Below are positions 44,539-54,157 of a stretch of DNA of 64,000 nucleotides, piece by piece. The stretch's first letter is position 1. Each line of letters begins with the position of its first letter. The stretch is from an uncultured Candidatus Competibacteraceae bacterium (GTDB taxonomy: Bacteria; Pseudomonadota; Gammaproteobacteria; Competibacterales; Competibacteraceae): NCBI GenBank assembly GCA_903879705.1, contig CAIRMO010000061.1, positions 34,179 to 98,178 on the forward strand, written 5' to 3'. The notes under the pieces are model-generated. The model was not told where the DNA came from and did not search any database. It was given only the letters and a program-made list of their open reading frames with translations. Position numbers and translations under genes: made by a program.

Positions 44539-45471
44539 ATGTTGGAAGGTTTTCCCGCATTTGTCGTCGCACTGGCCGTTCTGGCCATGATCCTGGTGTT
44601 TCTGGGCGTCAAGTCGGTACCGCAGGGCATGGAATACACCATCGAACGCTTTGGCCGCTACACCGAAACCATGACGCCGGGCCTGAATTTCATCGTGCCG
44701 ATCATTGACCGCATTGGTCGCAAAATCAACATGATGGAAACGGTATTGGAAGTGCCTTCGCAGGAAATCATCACCAAGGACAACGCCATTGTCCGGGTCG
44801 ATGGCGTGGTCTTCTATCAAGTGCTGGACGCCGCCAAGGCCGCCTATGAAGTCAATCAACTGGAATTCGCCATCCTCAATCTGACCATGACCAACCTGCG
44901 GACCGTCATGGGGTCGATGGACCTTGACGAGCTGCTGTCGAAACGCGATGAAATCAACGCCCGCCTGCTGCTGGTGGTCGATGAGGCGACGACGCCGTGG
45001 GGCTTGAAAGTGATCCGAATCGAGATCAAGGACATTGCCCCGCCCAAAGACCTGGTGGATTCGATGGCCCGGCAAATGAAGGCCGAGCGCGACAAGCGGG
45101 CAACGATCCTGACCGCTGAAGGCGAGCGGCAGGGATCCATTCTGGCCGCCGAGGGTAAAAAGCAGGCGGTGATTCTGGACGCGGAAGGGCGCAAGGAATC
45201 GGCGTTCCGGGACGCTGAGGCGCGTGAGCGGCTGGCCCAGGCCGAGGCCCGCGCCACCCTGATGGTGTCCGAGGCGATTAGCAAAGGCAGCGTCCAGGCG
45301 ATCAATTACTTCATCGCCCAAAAGTACGTCGATGCGATAGCGAAACTGGCGGCGGCACCGAATCAGAGGGTGCTATTGATGCCGCTGGATATTTCGGGGC
45401 TGGTCGGCACGCTGGCCGGGGTGGCGGAACTGGCGCAAGACGCTTTAAGCAAAACCGGAACCCGCTCGTGA
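44539..45471 (+). CDS. qmcA: SPFH/stomatin-family membrane protein (QmcA-like)
   Basis: A 310-residue protein with an N-terminal membrane segment ([20 protein letters not shown], about 6-25) and the SPFH/band 7 domain ([51 protein letters not shown]), then a helical region rich in AEGERQG/AEGRKES repeats. Such proteins form oligomers at membrane microdomains and interact with proteases. The ATG 44539 has GAGGAG upstream at the right distance; the earlier ATG at 44497 has none. It is followed by an NfeD gene that overlaps by four bases, the usual pairing. Confidence 0.93.
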   Translation: MLEGFPAFVVALAVLAMILVFLGVKSVPQGMEYTIERFGRYTETMTPGLNFIVPIIDRIGRKINMMETVLEVPSQEIITKDNAIVRVDGVVFYQVLDAAKAAYEVNQLEFAILNLTMTNLRTVMGSMDLDELLSKRDEINARLLLVVDEATTPWGLKVIRIEIKDIAPPKDLVDSMARQMKAERDKRATILTAEGERQGSILAAEGKKQAVILDAEGRKESAFRDAEARERLAQAEARATLMVSEAISKGSVQAINYFIAQKYVDAIAKLAAAPNQRVLLMPLDISGLVGTLAGVAELAQDALSKTGTRS

Positions 45472-45932
45472 GTGCGTGGCTGCTGGAGCCGGCCTACTGG
45501 AACTGGTGGTTGATCGGCGTGGTGTTCATGGCGATTGAAGCCATTGTTCCCGGCTTTTTCTTCCTGTGGATGGGGGTTGCCGCGCTGCTGGTCGGCTTGC
45601 TGCTGACCCTGCTGCCCATGGCCTGGACCTATCAGGTGTTGCTGTTTGCGGTGCTGTCGGTCGGTTCCATCGTCGCCTGGCAGCTCCGCTTGCGGCGGCA
45701 CCCGACCCAAACCCAGGATTCGCTGCTCAATCGCCGTGGTCATCACTATGTGGGCCGGGTATTCACGCTGGATGCGCCGGTGGTCAATGGTTACGGCAAA
45801 ATCCGGGTGGATGATTCCACCTGGAAAGTGGCGGTCAACCAGGATTGTCCCGCCGGTGCCAAGCTGCGGATCGTTGATGCGGACGGGGTGATCCTGAAGG
45901 GCATCGTGGATGTCTATAGGAATCCGACCTGA
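45468..45932 (+). CDS. NfeD family membrane protein
   Basis: A 154-residue protein with hydrophobic segments ([20 protein letters not shown] and [15 protein letters not shown], then [15 protein letters not shown]) and a C-terminal OB-fold-like domain ([34 protein letters not shown]). NfeD proteins partner with SPFH proteins, and this gene overlaps the QmcA-like gene by four bases (GTGA), which supports the assignment. It is the short form without a protease domain. Confidence 0.92.
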   Translation: MSAWLLEPAYWNWWLIGVVFMAIEAIVPGFFFLWMGVAALLVGLLLTLLPMAWTYQVLLFAVLSVGSIVAWQLRLRRHPTQTQDSLLNRRGHHYVGRVFTLDAPVVNGYGKIRVDDSTWKVAVNQDCPAGAKLRIVDADGVILKGIVDVYRNPT

Positions 45933-45950
45933 GTTGTAGAATTGCCGCTT

Positions 45951-46074
45951 CGAACCACCCCGGCGCTTCGCGCCACCCCTCCTTATCCAAGGAGGGGATA
46001 AACCAGCACGGTACATCGCTTTTTCCCCTCCTTGAGTAAGGAGGGGTGGCCCCGTCAGGGGCCGGGGTGGTTCG
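45951..46074. repeat. inverted pair of CGAACCACCCC-family repeats
   Basis: The copy at 45951-45997 (CGAACCACCCCGGC...AAGGAGGGG) and the opposite-strand copy at 46025-46074 (CCCCTCCTT...GCCGGGGTGGTTCG) form a large interrupted palindrome, each with its own CCCCTCC/GGAGGGG hairpin. The flanking GAGTTGT(A/G)GAATT and AATTCCACAACTC are inverted as well. A single related copy is at 15824. No gene lies in this gap (45933-46241). Confidence 0.7.
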
Positions 46075-46139
46075 CTCCTCAGCGAGGGGAAATTCCACAA
46101 CTCCAACCGGATGGCTATAGGGAAGACCCGGAAAGGAAC

Positions 46140-46189
46140 GTAGCACGGGCTTCCAGCCCGTGTTTGAACGGGCAAGATGCCCGTTCCAC
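46140..46189. repeat. REP-like inverted repeat (GTAGCACGGGC family), copy 3
   Basis: Arms 46140-46161 and 46168-46189 with a GTTTGA loop, starting GTAGCACGGGCTTCC. It is imperfect in the last bases (TTCCAC in place of TGCTAC) and lies before the convergent SDR gene. Confidence 0.7.
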
Positions 46190-46241
46190 ACCACAAATTC
46201 AAAAAGAGGGAAGGACGCAGGATCGGGATCGGGATCGTGGA

Positions 46242-47000
46242 TCAACCTTCGCGGCTGATAGCGAACGGGGCGAACGCCTGGCAGACCGGCATCAACTCGA
46301 TGCGGTTGATGTTGACATGTTCCGGACGGGTCGCCGCCCAGAACACCGTTTCAGCGACCTCTTCCGGCTGCAATGGCTGGACGTTCTGATAGACCTGCGC
46401 CGCTTTGCCGTCGTCACCCTTGAATCGCACCAGCGAAAACTCGCTCTCCGCCATCCCCGGTTCGATGTTGGTCACCCGCACCCGCGTTCCCAGCAGATCT
46501 GCCCGCAAGTTGAGGGAAAACTGCTTGATGAAGGCTTTGGTCCCGCCGTAGACATTGCCACCCGGATACGGGTAGTTGCCGGCTACCGAACCGATGTTGA
46601 TGATGTGGCCGCGCTTGCGCTCGACCATTCCCGGCAGCAGGGCGCGGGTGCAATACAGTAACCCCTTGATATTGGTATCGATCATGGTTTGCCAATCGCG
46701 CATGTCGCAGCGGTAGGCGGGTTCCAGTCCCAGCGCCAGACCGGCATTGTTAAGCAACAGATCAACCTCGGAAAATTCAGCAGGCAGGGCGGCAATCGCG
46801 GCGTTGACTGCGGCTTCGTCGCGGATATCGAGCGGGAAAGCGTAAACCGGAACCACGGCAGCCAGTTCAGCTTGCAACGTGTTCAGGCGCTCCAGGCGGC
46901 GGCCACAGAGAAGTAACCGCCAGCCGTCCTGGGCAAAGCGCCGGGCGCAGGCCGCGCCAAAGCCGGAGGTCGCGCCGGTAATAAAAGCAGTGTGGGTCAT
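46242..47000 (-). CDS. NADP-dependent short-chain dehydrogenase (YdfG-like)
   Basis: A 252-residue SDR with the cofactor loop TAFITGATSGFGAACARRF (about 3-21), CGRRLERL favouring NADP (Arg at the 2'-phosphate), NNAGLALGLEPAYR (about 85) and the catalytic pair in NIGSVAGNYPYPGGNVYGGTKAF (Ser, Tyr, Lys, about 136-158). Similarity is to YdfG/3-hydroxy acid dehydrogenases, which reduce malonic semialdehyde or oxidise serine. The start ATG is 46998-47000. It is 46 bases after glnD on the same strand. Confidence 0.9.
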   Translation of the reverse strand: MTHTAFITGATSGFGAACARRFAQDGWRLLLCGRRLERLNTLQAELAAVVPVYAFPLDIRDEAAVNAAIAALPAEFSEVDLLLNNAGLALGLEPAYRCDMRDWQTMIDTNIKGLLYCTRALLPGMVERKRGHIINIGSVAGNYPYPGGNVYGGTKAFIKQFSLNLRADLLGTRVRVTNIEPGMAESEFSLVRFKGDDGKAAQVYQNVQPLQPEEVAETVFWAATRPEHVNINRIELMPVCQAFAPFAISREG

Positions 47001-47046
47001 GGGATCATTCGCTCGGGTGGTTCAAACCGGGTTCAACCTTCACGCT

Positions 47047-49827
47047 TCACTTTTCTTCCGAATCCAGCAACCCGGCCAGCGCCTCTCGCAGCGCCGCATA
47101 CTTCCGGGCATCGTTCAGCGGCCGATTCTCACGGTCGGTGACGAAAAACACGTCTTCAGCCCGCGCCCCGATGGTTGCAATCTTGGCGTTATGCACCTGC
47201 ATTCCACATTCCATGAACGCCTGCCCGACCCGCGACAATAGCCCCGGACGATCCCATGAGACCAGTTCCACCACCGTGCGGCTATTGGTGGCATCTTCCC
47301 GGAATGAAACCCAGGTCGGCATCTGAAACGCTTTTTGAATCCGCGAAATATGCCGGTTCGGGGGCGGCGGCACCGCATCCGGTTGCTGGAGATAGCGCAG
47401 CAACGTGGTCACAATTTCCTTGATCCGGCTGCGATCCTGAATCGGCAGGCCGGTATCCTCCAGCACGGTGAAGCTATCCAGGGTATAGCCGCTGTGGCCG
47501 GTAATGATCCGGGCATCGAGAATGGTCAGGCCGAGTTGATCGAGAATCGACGTGATCAGGGCAAACAAATTGTCCTGATCGCGGGTGTAGATAAAGACTT
47601 CAGTGCCACCCCGGCCCGGATCGTCGCGGGCCATGACCAGCGGCTGTTCCTTATGGCCCCGCTTGAGAATGGCGCGGGTGTGCCAAGCGATTTCGTCAGC
47701 GGAGTGGCGTAGAAAGTAATCATCGCCGAAGCCTTCCCAAACCGAGTTAATCCGCTCCTCGTCCGTTTTGGTGACCCGCAAGCGTTGTCGGGCCAGCGAT
47801 TGCGCCTCGCGCAGGCGCTCTTCCTTGTCAATCGGATTGTCCAGCCCGCGCCGCAGCGCCCGCCGGGTCGCGTCGTACAACTGCCAGAGCAGCGACGCTC
47901 GCCAGGTATTCCACAGCTTGGGATTCGTGCCGCGAATATCGGCCACCGTCAGCAGGTAGAGATAATCCAGGTGCATTTGATCGCCCATCAGGCGGGCGAA
48001 CTCGTGAATCACGTCCAGGTCGTGAATATCCTTTTTCTGTGCAGTCAGCGACAGGGTCAGATGGTGGCGCACCAGCCAGGCGATCAACCGGGAATCAAAC
48101 CGGCTCAGGCCGTGCTGACGGGCGAACCGTTCGGCGTCCTGCGCGCCCAGTTCGGAATGATCGCCGCCCTGGCCCTTGGCGATGTCATGGTACAGACCGG
48201 CCAGATACAGCAATTCCGGCTTGGGCAATTGCGCCATGATCGCGCTGCAACCGGGCAGTTCCTGAGCGAACTGCGGCAGAAAGAAGCGTCGCAGATTCCG
48301 CACCACGAACAGGATGTGCTGATCGACGGTGTAGGCGTGGAACAGGTCATACTGCATCCGCCCGACAATGTGACCGAACTCCGGCAAATAGGCCGGCAGC
48401 ACCCCGTAAGCATTCATCCGCCGCAATTGATGGGTCACGCCATGCGGCTGGCGCATGATCTCCATGAACAGGCTGCGCGGGCGCATATCGTTGCGGAATT
48501 TATCGTCAATCAACGGACGATGATCGCGAATCAGCCGGATGGTCGAGGCGCGAATACCCTTGATCTCCGGGTGCTGCTGCAACACCAGGAAGATCTCCAG
48601 CAGGGCGAACGGATAACGCAAAAACACATTCGGCCGGGTCACCTCCAGATAGCCGCGCCGGGTCTGAAACCGGCGGTTGACCGGAATCGGTTCATCCGGA
48701 TCGTCGACCAGCAGAATGGCCTCCTCGAACAGTTGCAGCAGCATTTCGTTCAACCGGCTCAGGGCGTTGACCGTGCGGTAATAGCGCTGCATGAACTGCT
48801 CGATCGCCAGACTATGATCATGATCCTGATAGCCAAACTGCTCAGCGATCTGGCGCTGGTGGCCAAACAGCAGCACATCTTCACGGCGACCGGTCAGTAC
48901 ATGCAGGGCAAAACGGAGTTGCCAGAGGAAATCGCGACATTCGATCAGCTCGTCGTATTCGCAGGGGCTAAGGAAGCCGTAGTTAACCAGTTCCTGCAAG
49001 GTGCCCGCCCCGAAATGACGCTTGGCGACCCAGCCGATCATCTGCAAATCGCGCAGTCCGCCGGGGCCTTCCTTGATATTCGGCTCCAGATTGAAGGCGG
49101 TTTCGTTGTACTTGCGACACCGCTGCTTGCGTTCATGCTGCTTGCACTCAAAAAAGGCAGCATCCGGCCAAATCCGATCCGGGCCAGTGACCGCCCGCAT
49201 CTGCTCGAACAGCGCCGGGTTACCGATCAAAATCCGGGCTTCCATCAGGCTGGTGGCAATGGAGATATCAGCGGCACCTTCACGCACACAATCTTCCACG
49301 GTGCGGACGCTATGACCGACCTCCAGCCCGATGTCCCACAGGAAGGTCAGAAAGCCCTCGATTCCGGCACGGCGGGTATCCAGCGCCCGGTCGCCGAGCA
49401 GGATCATCAGATCTACATCGGAACCAGGATGCAATTCACCGCGCCCGTAGCCGCCGACCGCCGCCAAGGTCAAATCAGGGAGATCGGCCTCGAAAAACTG
49501 CAACCAGGCCCGTTGCAGCACCTCATCCATGAATCGGGCGCGGGCCGGCACCAACTCATAGGCCGGAATGCCCTGCTCAAACAATTCCTTGAACCGGGCG
49601 GCGCTTTGCCTAAGCAGTTCGCGAAAAACGGTCAACAGATTGATTTTAGTGGCCGGTTCGCCACCAGACAGTGGGGCCGACGGGATGAGGCTGCACCCGT
49701 CCAGACCGTCCCGCGCCAGGCCAGCAGCAAAAGAAAGAGGCGCGGGTGCAGCAGACGGCAGCGCGAGATCGGGAGCAGCCATGCAATTCTCCGGTGAAAC
49801 ATACCAATTTCCAGTAGGGTTTCGCAT
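47047..49827 (-). CDS. glnD: bifunctional uridylyltransferase/uridylyl-removing enzyme (PII)
   Basis: GlnD senses glutamine and uridylylates or de-uridylylates the PII proteins. It is 926 residues (family about 890). The nucleotidyltransferase motif AVGGYGRGELHPGSDVDLMI is at about 123-142, the HD domain has AGLYHDIAKGQGGDHSELGA (about 551-570), and two ACT domains occupy the last 200 residues. The N-terminal 35 residues are not conserved. Two starts are plausible: ATG 49827 and ATG 49782, both with purine-rich sites upstream. It is divergent from rpsB with map between, the usual order glnD-map-rpsB. Confidence 0.96.
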   Translation of the reverse strand: MRNPTGNWYVSPENCMAAPDLALPSAAPAPLSFAAGLARDGLDGCSLIPSAPLSGGEPATKINLLTVFRELLRQSAARFKELFEQGIPAYELVPARARFMDEVLQRAWLQFFEADLPDLTLAAVGGYGRGELHPGSDVDLMILLGDRALDTRRAGIEGFLTFLWDIGLEVGHSVRTVEDCVREGAADISIATSLMEARILIGNPALFEQMRAVTGPDRIWPDAAFFECKQHERKQRCRKYNETAFNLEPNIKEGPGGLRDLQMIGWVAKRHFGAGTLQELVNYGFLSPCEYDELIECRDFLWQLRFALHVLTGRREDVLLFGHQRQIAEQFGYQDHDHSLAIEQFMQRYYRTVNALSRLNEMLLQLFEEAILLVDDPDEPIPVNRRFQTRRGYLEVTRPNVFLRYPFALLEIFLVLQQHPEIKGIRASTIRLIRDHRPLIDDKFRNDMRPRSLFMEIMRQPHGVTHQLRRMNAYGVLPAYLPEFGHIVGRMQYDLFHAYTVDQHILFVVRNLRRFFLPQFAQELPGCSAIMAQLPKPELLYLAGLYHDIAKGQGGDHSELGAQDAERFARQHGLSRFDSRLIAWLVRHHLTLSLTAQKKDIHDLDVIHEFARLMGDQMHLDYLYLLTVADIRGTNPKLWNTWRASLLWQLYDATRRALRRGLDNPIDKEERLREAQSLARQRLRVTKTDEERINSVWEGFGDDYFLRHSADEIAWHTRAILKRGHKEQPLVMARDDPGRGGTEVFIYTRDQDNLFALITSILDQLGLTILDARIITGHSGYTLDSFTVLEDTGLPIQDRSRIKEIVTTLLRYLQQPDAVPPPPNRHISRIQKAFQMPTWVSFREDATNSRTVVELVSWDRPGLLSRVGQAFMECGMQVHNAKIATIGARAEDVFFVTDRENRPLNDARKYAALREALAGLLDSEEK

Positions 49828-49845
49828 TTAGGTCTCCCGGGTTCC

Positions 49846-49914
49846 GTCATTCCCGCGAATGCGGGAATCCAGTCCGCCGCTGAAAAACGGGATACCCGCT
49901 TTCGCGGTGTGACG
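49846..49914. repeat. CATTCCCGCGAA-type repeat pair between glnD and map
   Basis: ATTCCCGC-GAAT-GCGGGAAT (49849-49868) is a perfect hairpin, followed by a reverse-oriented relative (GGATACCCGCTTTCGCGG, 49890-49914). A third copy (CGTCATTCCCGCGAAAGTGG, 3026-3050) lies in the integrase-remnant region. It is in a 145-base gap that holds no gene. Confidence 0.6.
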
Positions 49915-49972
49915 AACGGGGTGGTTTTTGACCTGAAAAAGATAAAATCTATCGGGAAACGGTACTTATAGG

Positions 49973-50779
49973 CTACAGCAAGCAGCCGGGCGACAGGGTC
50001 AAAATTTCGCAGCCGGTAGTAGTAACCAGCAAGGTATGTTCCCACTGGGCAGAGAGGCTGTGATCCTTGGTGACCACGGTCCATCCATCGGGCAGCAGTT
50101 TCACCTGGCACTGGCCGGCATTGATCATCGGCTCGATGGTGAAGGTCAGGCCGGGAACCAGACGAAGCCCGTCGCCGGGTTTGCCGTAATGCAGCACCTG
50201 CGGGTTTTCATGAAATTCACGGCCAATGCCGTGGCCACAGTATTCGCGCACCACCGAACAGTGCTGGCTTTCGGCATGGCGTTGAATCGCATGACCGATA
50301 TCACCAAGGGAGCAGCCAGGCTGCACCGCGCCGATGCCAATGCACAGGCATTCATAGGCGATCCGACTGACCCGCTGAGCGGCAATGGACGGGGTTCCGA
50401 CCGCAAACATCCGGCTGGTATCGCCGTGGTAGCCGTCCTTGATCACCGTGATGTCGATGTTGAGAATATCGCCCTTTTTGAGCTTCTTCGGGCCGGGGAT
50501 ACCGTGGCAGATGACGTGGTTGATCGAGGTGCAAATCGACTTGGGGAAACCCCGATAATTGAGCGGAGCGGGAATCACATGCTGGACATTAACCATATAC
50601 TCGTGGCAAATCCGGTCCAGTTCCTCAGTGGTCACACCTTCCTGGACATACGGGCCGATCATGTCCAGCACCTCGGCGGCCAGTCGGCCCGCCACTCGCA
50701 TCTTTTCAATCTCGGCCGGGGTTTTCAGGGTAATGCTGGCCGGTTTTTGGGGAGGTTTCTGGAACATGGCTGGATTCAC
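49973..50779 (-). CDS. map: methionine aminopeptidase type I
   Basis: Map removes the initiator methionine from nascent proteins. It is 268 residues, with metal ligands visible in DILNIDITVIKDGYHGDTSRMF (two Asp), GHGIGREFHENPQV (His), TIEPMI (Glu) and AQWEHTLLV (Glu). The length is normal (about 264). It is next to glnD on the minus strand and divergent from rpsB. Confidence 0.97.
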   Translation of the reverse strand: MNPAMFQKPPQKPASITLKTPAEIEKMRVAGRLAAEVLDMIGPYVQEGVTTEELDRICHEYMVNVQHVIPAPLNYRGFPKSICTSINHVICHGIPGPKKLKKGDILNIDITVIKDGYHGDTSRMFAVGTPSIAAQRVSRIAYECLCIGIGAVQPGCSLGDIGHAIQRHAESQHCSVVREYCGHGIGREFHENPQVLHYGKPGDGLRLVPGLTFTIEPMINAGQCQVKLLPDGWTVVTKDHSLSAQWEHTLLVTTTGCEILTLSPGCLL

Positions 50780-50884
50780 GGACGTGGCAGAGTGGACAGG
50801 ATAAAGTCAGGAGCAAGTGCGGTTGCTGAAATGGGACAGCGCCCCGCAAGGCCGGGTTCATTAGTTTTCCCGAACAATCCATGT

Positions 50885-51035
50885 TATAAAGCGCCCGCCT
50901 TTTAGGCAAACCATTCAACATATTCAAGCCATTTAATCCGCACATTCGCCGGCACCGGCAGCCGGGTGTCCCGTCATACGGGATCGCTGCCTGGGGCGAA
51001 TGGAGGCTTAACCCCCATCCCCAGGAGAATTCGTC
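50885..51035 (+). promoter_or_regulatory. rpsB leader with possible promoter and S2 autoregulatory structure
   Basis: A TATAAA-like -10 (50885-50890) is followed by about 140 untranslated bases with hairpins, including GTGTCCCGTCATACGGGATC (CCCGT/ACGGG stem) and GCCTGGGGCG, then CAGGAG before the rpsB ATG. In E. coli rpsB is regulated by S2 binding to its leader; an equivalent element here is likely by position but not proved by matching sequence. Confidence 0.4.
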
Positions 51036-51800
51036 ATGGCAGCTATGTCCATGCGCCAGATGCTGGAAGCCGGCGTTCATTTCGGCCACCAGACCCGTTA
51101 CTGGAATCCCAAGATGGCACCGTACATCTTCGGGGCGCGCAGCAAAATCCATATCATCAACCTCGAACAAACCCTGCCGTTGTATCTCGACGCGCTGAAT
51201 TTCGCCGGGCGGCTGGCGTCCAAGGGCGGCAAGGTGCTGGTGGTCGGCACTAAACGCTCAGCCCGTGAAGCCTGCGCCGAAGCGGCGATCCGCTGCGGAA
51301 TGCCTTATGTGAACCATCGCTGGCTCGGTGGAATGCTGACCAACTTCAAAACCGTCCGTCAATCGATCAAACGGCTAAAAGACCTGGACCTCATGGCCCA
51401 GGACGGCACTTTCGAGCGCTTGGCCAAAAAGGAAGTGATTCGTCTACGCCGCGAAATGGACAAACTGGATCGCAGTCTGGGCGGGATCAAGGACATGTCC
51501 AGCCTGCCGGACGCGCTGTTCGTGGTTGACGTCGGCCATGAGCGGATCGCGGTGCTCGAAGCCAACAAGCTCGGCATTCCGGTGCTGGGCATCGTCGATA
51601 CCAACAATTCCCCGGATGGAGTGAATTACGTCATTCCGGGTAACGATGATGCGATTCGCGCCATTCAGCTTTATGTCGGCGGTCTGGCCGAGGCGGTGCT
51701 GGAAGGCCGGGCGGTGATGGTCTCAGGGCGCGGGATTCAGGAAGAATTCGTCGAGATCCCCGAAGATCCGCCGACCGAACCCGGCGTCCGAACGCTTTAA
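51036..51800 (+). CDS. rpsB: 30S ribosomal protein S2
   Basis: A 254-residue S2. It starts [20 protein letters not shown], close to the E. coli N-terminus, and includes [55 protein letters not shown] and [27 protein letters not shown] lies before the ATG at 51036. It is followed by a terminator and tsf. Confidence 0.98.
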   Translation: MAAMSMRQMLEAGVHFGHQTRYWNPKMAPYIFGARSKIHIINLEQTLPLYLDALNFAGRLASKGGKVLVVGTKRSAREACAEAAIRCGMPYVNHRWLGGMLTNFKTVRQSIKRLKDLDLMAQDGTFERLAKKEVIRLRREMDKLDRSLGGIKDMSSLPDALFVVDVGHERIAVLEANKLGIPVLGIVDTNNSPDGVNYVIPGNDDAIRAIQLYVGGLAEAVLEGRAVMVSGRGIQEEFVEIPEDPPTEPGVRTL

Positions 51801-51818
51801 AAATGAGGCTGTTGCCGG

Positions 51819-51844
51819 AAAGGCTCGCCACTGCGAGCCTTTTT
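51819..51844 (+). terminator. terminator/attenuator between rpsB and tsf
   Basis: The 10-bp stem AAAGGCTCGC/GCGAGCCTTT, with a CACT loop, runs into T residues. An intergenic terminator at this site is also known between rpsB and tsf in E. coli, where it allows partial read-through to tsf. Confidence 0.85.
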
Positions 51845-51923
51845 GATGCACGCAGCGCCGGCGTTCAGCCGGTTTTCAGTCGGTGAGTTTCATGTTGTTT
51901 TGCACGTTGAGAGGGTAGCCAGC

Positions 51924-52808
51924 ATGGCGGACATTACGGCGGGACTGGTCAAGGAACTGCGTGAGCGTACCGGTTCCGGGATGATGGAGTGCAAAAAGGC
52001 GCTCCAGCACGTGGACGGCGATATTGAGGCCGCCATCGATCTGATGCGTAAAGCCGGTCAGGCCAAGGCCGACAAAAAAGCCGGGCGGATCGCTGCCGAG
52101 GGCTTGATCGTCATCAAGCAGACGGTGGGGACAGCGGCGATGATCGAGATCAACTGCGAGACCGATTTCGTCACCAAAAATGAGGACTTCCAGGCGTTTG
52201 TCGATGCCGTCGCCGAAACCGTGCTGAACGGCGATCCGGCTGATCTGGCGGCGTTGCTGGCGCTGAACATGGCTAATGGACAAAGCGTCGAGCAGAACCG
52301 CCGCGAGTGCATCGCGAGGATCGGCGAGAACATGAACGTGCGTCGCTTCGCCCGGCTGTCCAGTGATCAAGGCGTGCTGGGCTGCTATCTGCACGGCACG
52401 CGGATTGGCGTGCTGGTGGAACTGGCCGGTGGCGATGCCGATCTGTCCAAGGATATCGCGATGCACATCGCCGCCAGCCGACCACTGTGCGTCAGTCCGG
52501 CGGAAGTGCCTGCCGATCGGGTCGCCAAGGAACGGGATATTTTCGCGGCCCAGGCGGCGACCAGTGGCAAGCCCGCCAATATCATCGACAAGATGGTCGA
52601 GGGGCGGCTCCGCAAGTATTTTGAAGAAATTACCCTGCTCGGCCAACCCTTCGTCAAGGACCCGGAGCAGAGCGTGGGCCAGTTGCTAACAGCGCATAAG
52701 GCCAGCGCGATCCGGTTTGCCCGCTTTGAACTCGGCGAGGGGATTGAGAAGAAGTCCGGCGATTTCGCCGCCGAAGTCATGGCGCAAGTACACGGCGACG
52801 ACCATTGA
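51924..52808 (+). CDS. tsf: translation elongation factor Ts
   Basis: EF-Ts exchanges GDP on EF-Tu. From ATG 51924 the product is 294 residues starting [20 protein letters not shown], with [20 protein letters not shown] and [14 protein letters not shown]. An upstream in-frame ATG at 51843 would overlap the terminator and add non-conserved residues; GAGAGGGTAG precedes the chosen start. The ending overlaps nothing, and pyrH starts 13 bases on. Confidence 0.97.
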   Translation: MADITAGLVKELRERTGSGMMECKKALQHVDGDIEAAIDLMRKAGQAKADKKAGRIAAEGLIVIKQTVGTAAMIEINCETDFVTKNEDFQAFVDAVAETVLNGDPADLAALLALNMANGQSVEQNRRECIARIGENMNVRRFARLSSDQGVLGCYLHGTRIGVLVELAGGDADLSKDIAMHIAASRPLCVSPAEVPADRVAKERDIFAAQAATSGKPANIIDKMVEGRLRKYFEEITLLGQPFVKDPEQSVGQLLTAHKASAIRFARFELGEGIEKKSGDFAAEVMAQVHGDDH

Positions 52809-52821
52809 ACGGCAGGTCCTG

Positions 52822-53556
52822 ATGCCCATGCCGAACGATCTCAAACCGGTCTTCAAGCGGATTCTGCTCAAGCTCAGCGGCGAGGCACTGATGGGCAGCG
52901 GCGATTACGGCATTGATACCGAGGTCATCGCCCGGATGGCTGGCGAAGTGCGGGAATTGCAACGCCTGGGTGTTGAAATCGGCATGGTGATCGGCGGTGG
53001 CAACCTGTTCCGGGGTGCCGGTCTGGCTCGCGCCGGGATGGATCGGGTCACTGCCGATCATATGGGGATGCTGGCGACGGTGATGAACTCGCTGGCGATG
53101 CAGGACACCCTGGAGCGGCTGGGGGTCTTCACCCGGGTGTTGTCGGCGATCCGCATCAATCAGGTGTGCGAGGACTACATCCGCCGCCGTGCCATTCGCC
53201 ATCTGGAAAAGGGCCGGGTGGTGATTTTCGCCGCTGGCACCGGCAGCCCGTTTTTTACTACCGATTCTGCCGCCAGCCTGCGTGCGATTGAAATCAACGC
53301 CGAAGTGATGCTCAAGGCCACCAAGGTCGACGGCGTTTACTCGGCGGACCCGGTCAAGGACCCGCAGGCGGTGCTTTATGACCGGCTCACCTACGACCAG
53401 GCCTTGGAGCGCAAGCTGGAGGTCATGGATGCCACCGCCATCGTCATGTGCCGTGAACATGACATTCCGTTGAAAGTCTTCAATATCAACCGCCCCGGCG
53501 GCCTGGTGCGGGTCGTCTGCGGCGAGAACGTCGGCACCACCGTAGTTCGGGAATAA
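52822..53556 (+). CDS. pyrH: uridylate kinase
   Basis: PyrH phosphorylates UMP to UDP. The ATG at 52822 (GGCAGG upstream) gives 244 residues beginning [20 protein letters not shown]; an ATG at 52828 is also possible. Motifs: [41 protein letters not shown], and [20 protein letters not shown]. These fit the amino-acid-kinase fold of the bacterial enzyme. Confidence 0.97.
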   Translation: MPMPNDLKPVFKRILLKLSGEALMGSGDYGIDTEVIARMAGEVRELQRLGVEIGMVIGGGNLFRGAGLARAGMDRVTADHMGMLATVMNSLAMQDTLERLGVFTRVLSAIRINQVCEDYIRRRAIRHLEKGRVVIFAAGTGSPFFTTDSAASLRAIEINAEVMLKATKVDGVYSADPVKDPQAVLYDRLTYDQALERKLEVMDATAIVMCREHDIPLKVFNINRPGGLVRVVCGENVGTTVVRE

Positions 53557-53561
53557 CCGCC

Positions 53562-54119
53562 ATGATCGACGATATCAAGCAAGAAGCCATCGCCCGGATG
53601 GTGAAAAGTCTGGATAGCCTCAAGCAGGAACTGGTGAAACTGCGGACCGGGCGCGCCAATCCCAGCCTGCTGGATCATGTGATGGTCAGCTATTACGGCA
53701 ACGATACGCCGCTCAGTCAGGTGGCCTCGGTCGGAGTGGCCGATGCCCGCACCTTGCTGGTGACGCCGTGGGAAAGGAATATGGTCGGGCCGATTGAAAA
53801 GGCCATCCTGAAATCGGACCTGGGGCTGAATCCCGCGTCTGCGGGTACGACCATCCGGGTGCCCTTGCCGCCACTGACCGAAGAGCGCCGCCGCGATATG
53901 GTCAAGATTGTTCGCCACGAGGGCGAGGGCGCGAAAGTAGCGATCCGCAACATCCGCCGCGATGCTAACGCCCAGATCAAGGCCCTGCTTAAGGATAAGA
54001 AAATCGCCGAGGATGCCGAACGTCAGGCGCAGGACGAAGTGCAGAAGCTCACCGACCGGCATATTCAGGACGTGGACAAAGCGCTGGCGGCCAAGGAAGC
54101 CGAGTTAATGGAAATCTGA
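53562..54119 (+). CDS. frr: ribosome recycling factor
   Basis: RRF splits post-termination ribosomes with EF-G. 185 residues with the family's [20 protein letters not shown] (about 13-32), [16 protein letters not shown] (about 66-81) and [20 protein letters not shown] (about 103-122), a three-helix-bundle layout. The start is five bases after pyrH. Confidence 0.98.
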   Translation: MIDDIKQEAIARMVKSLDSLKQELVKLRTGRANPSLLDHVMVSYYGNDTPLSQVASVGVADARTLLVTPWERNMVGPIEKAILKSDLGLNPASAGTTIRVPLPPLTEERRRDMVKIVRHEGEGAKVAIRNIRRDANAQIKALLKDKKIAEDAERQAQDEVQKLTDRHIQDVDKALAAKEAELMEI

Positions 54120-54157
54120 CGCTGTCTCTCCCGCTCCCGCCCGCCAGGGAAGCCGCT

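Noticed and set aside
47785..49797. 670-codon plus-strand open frame
   Set aside because: Antisense to glnD, whose motifs are unmistakable.
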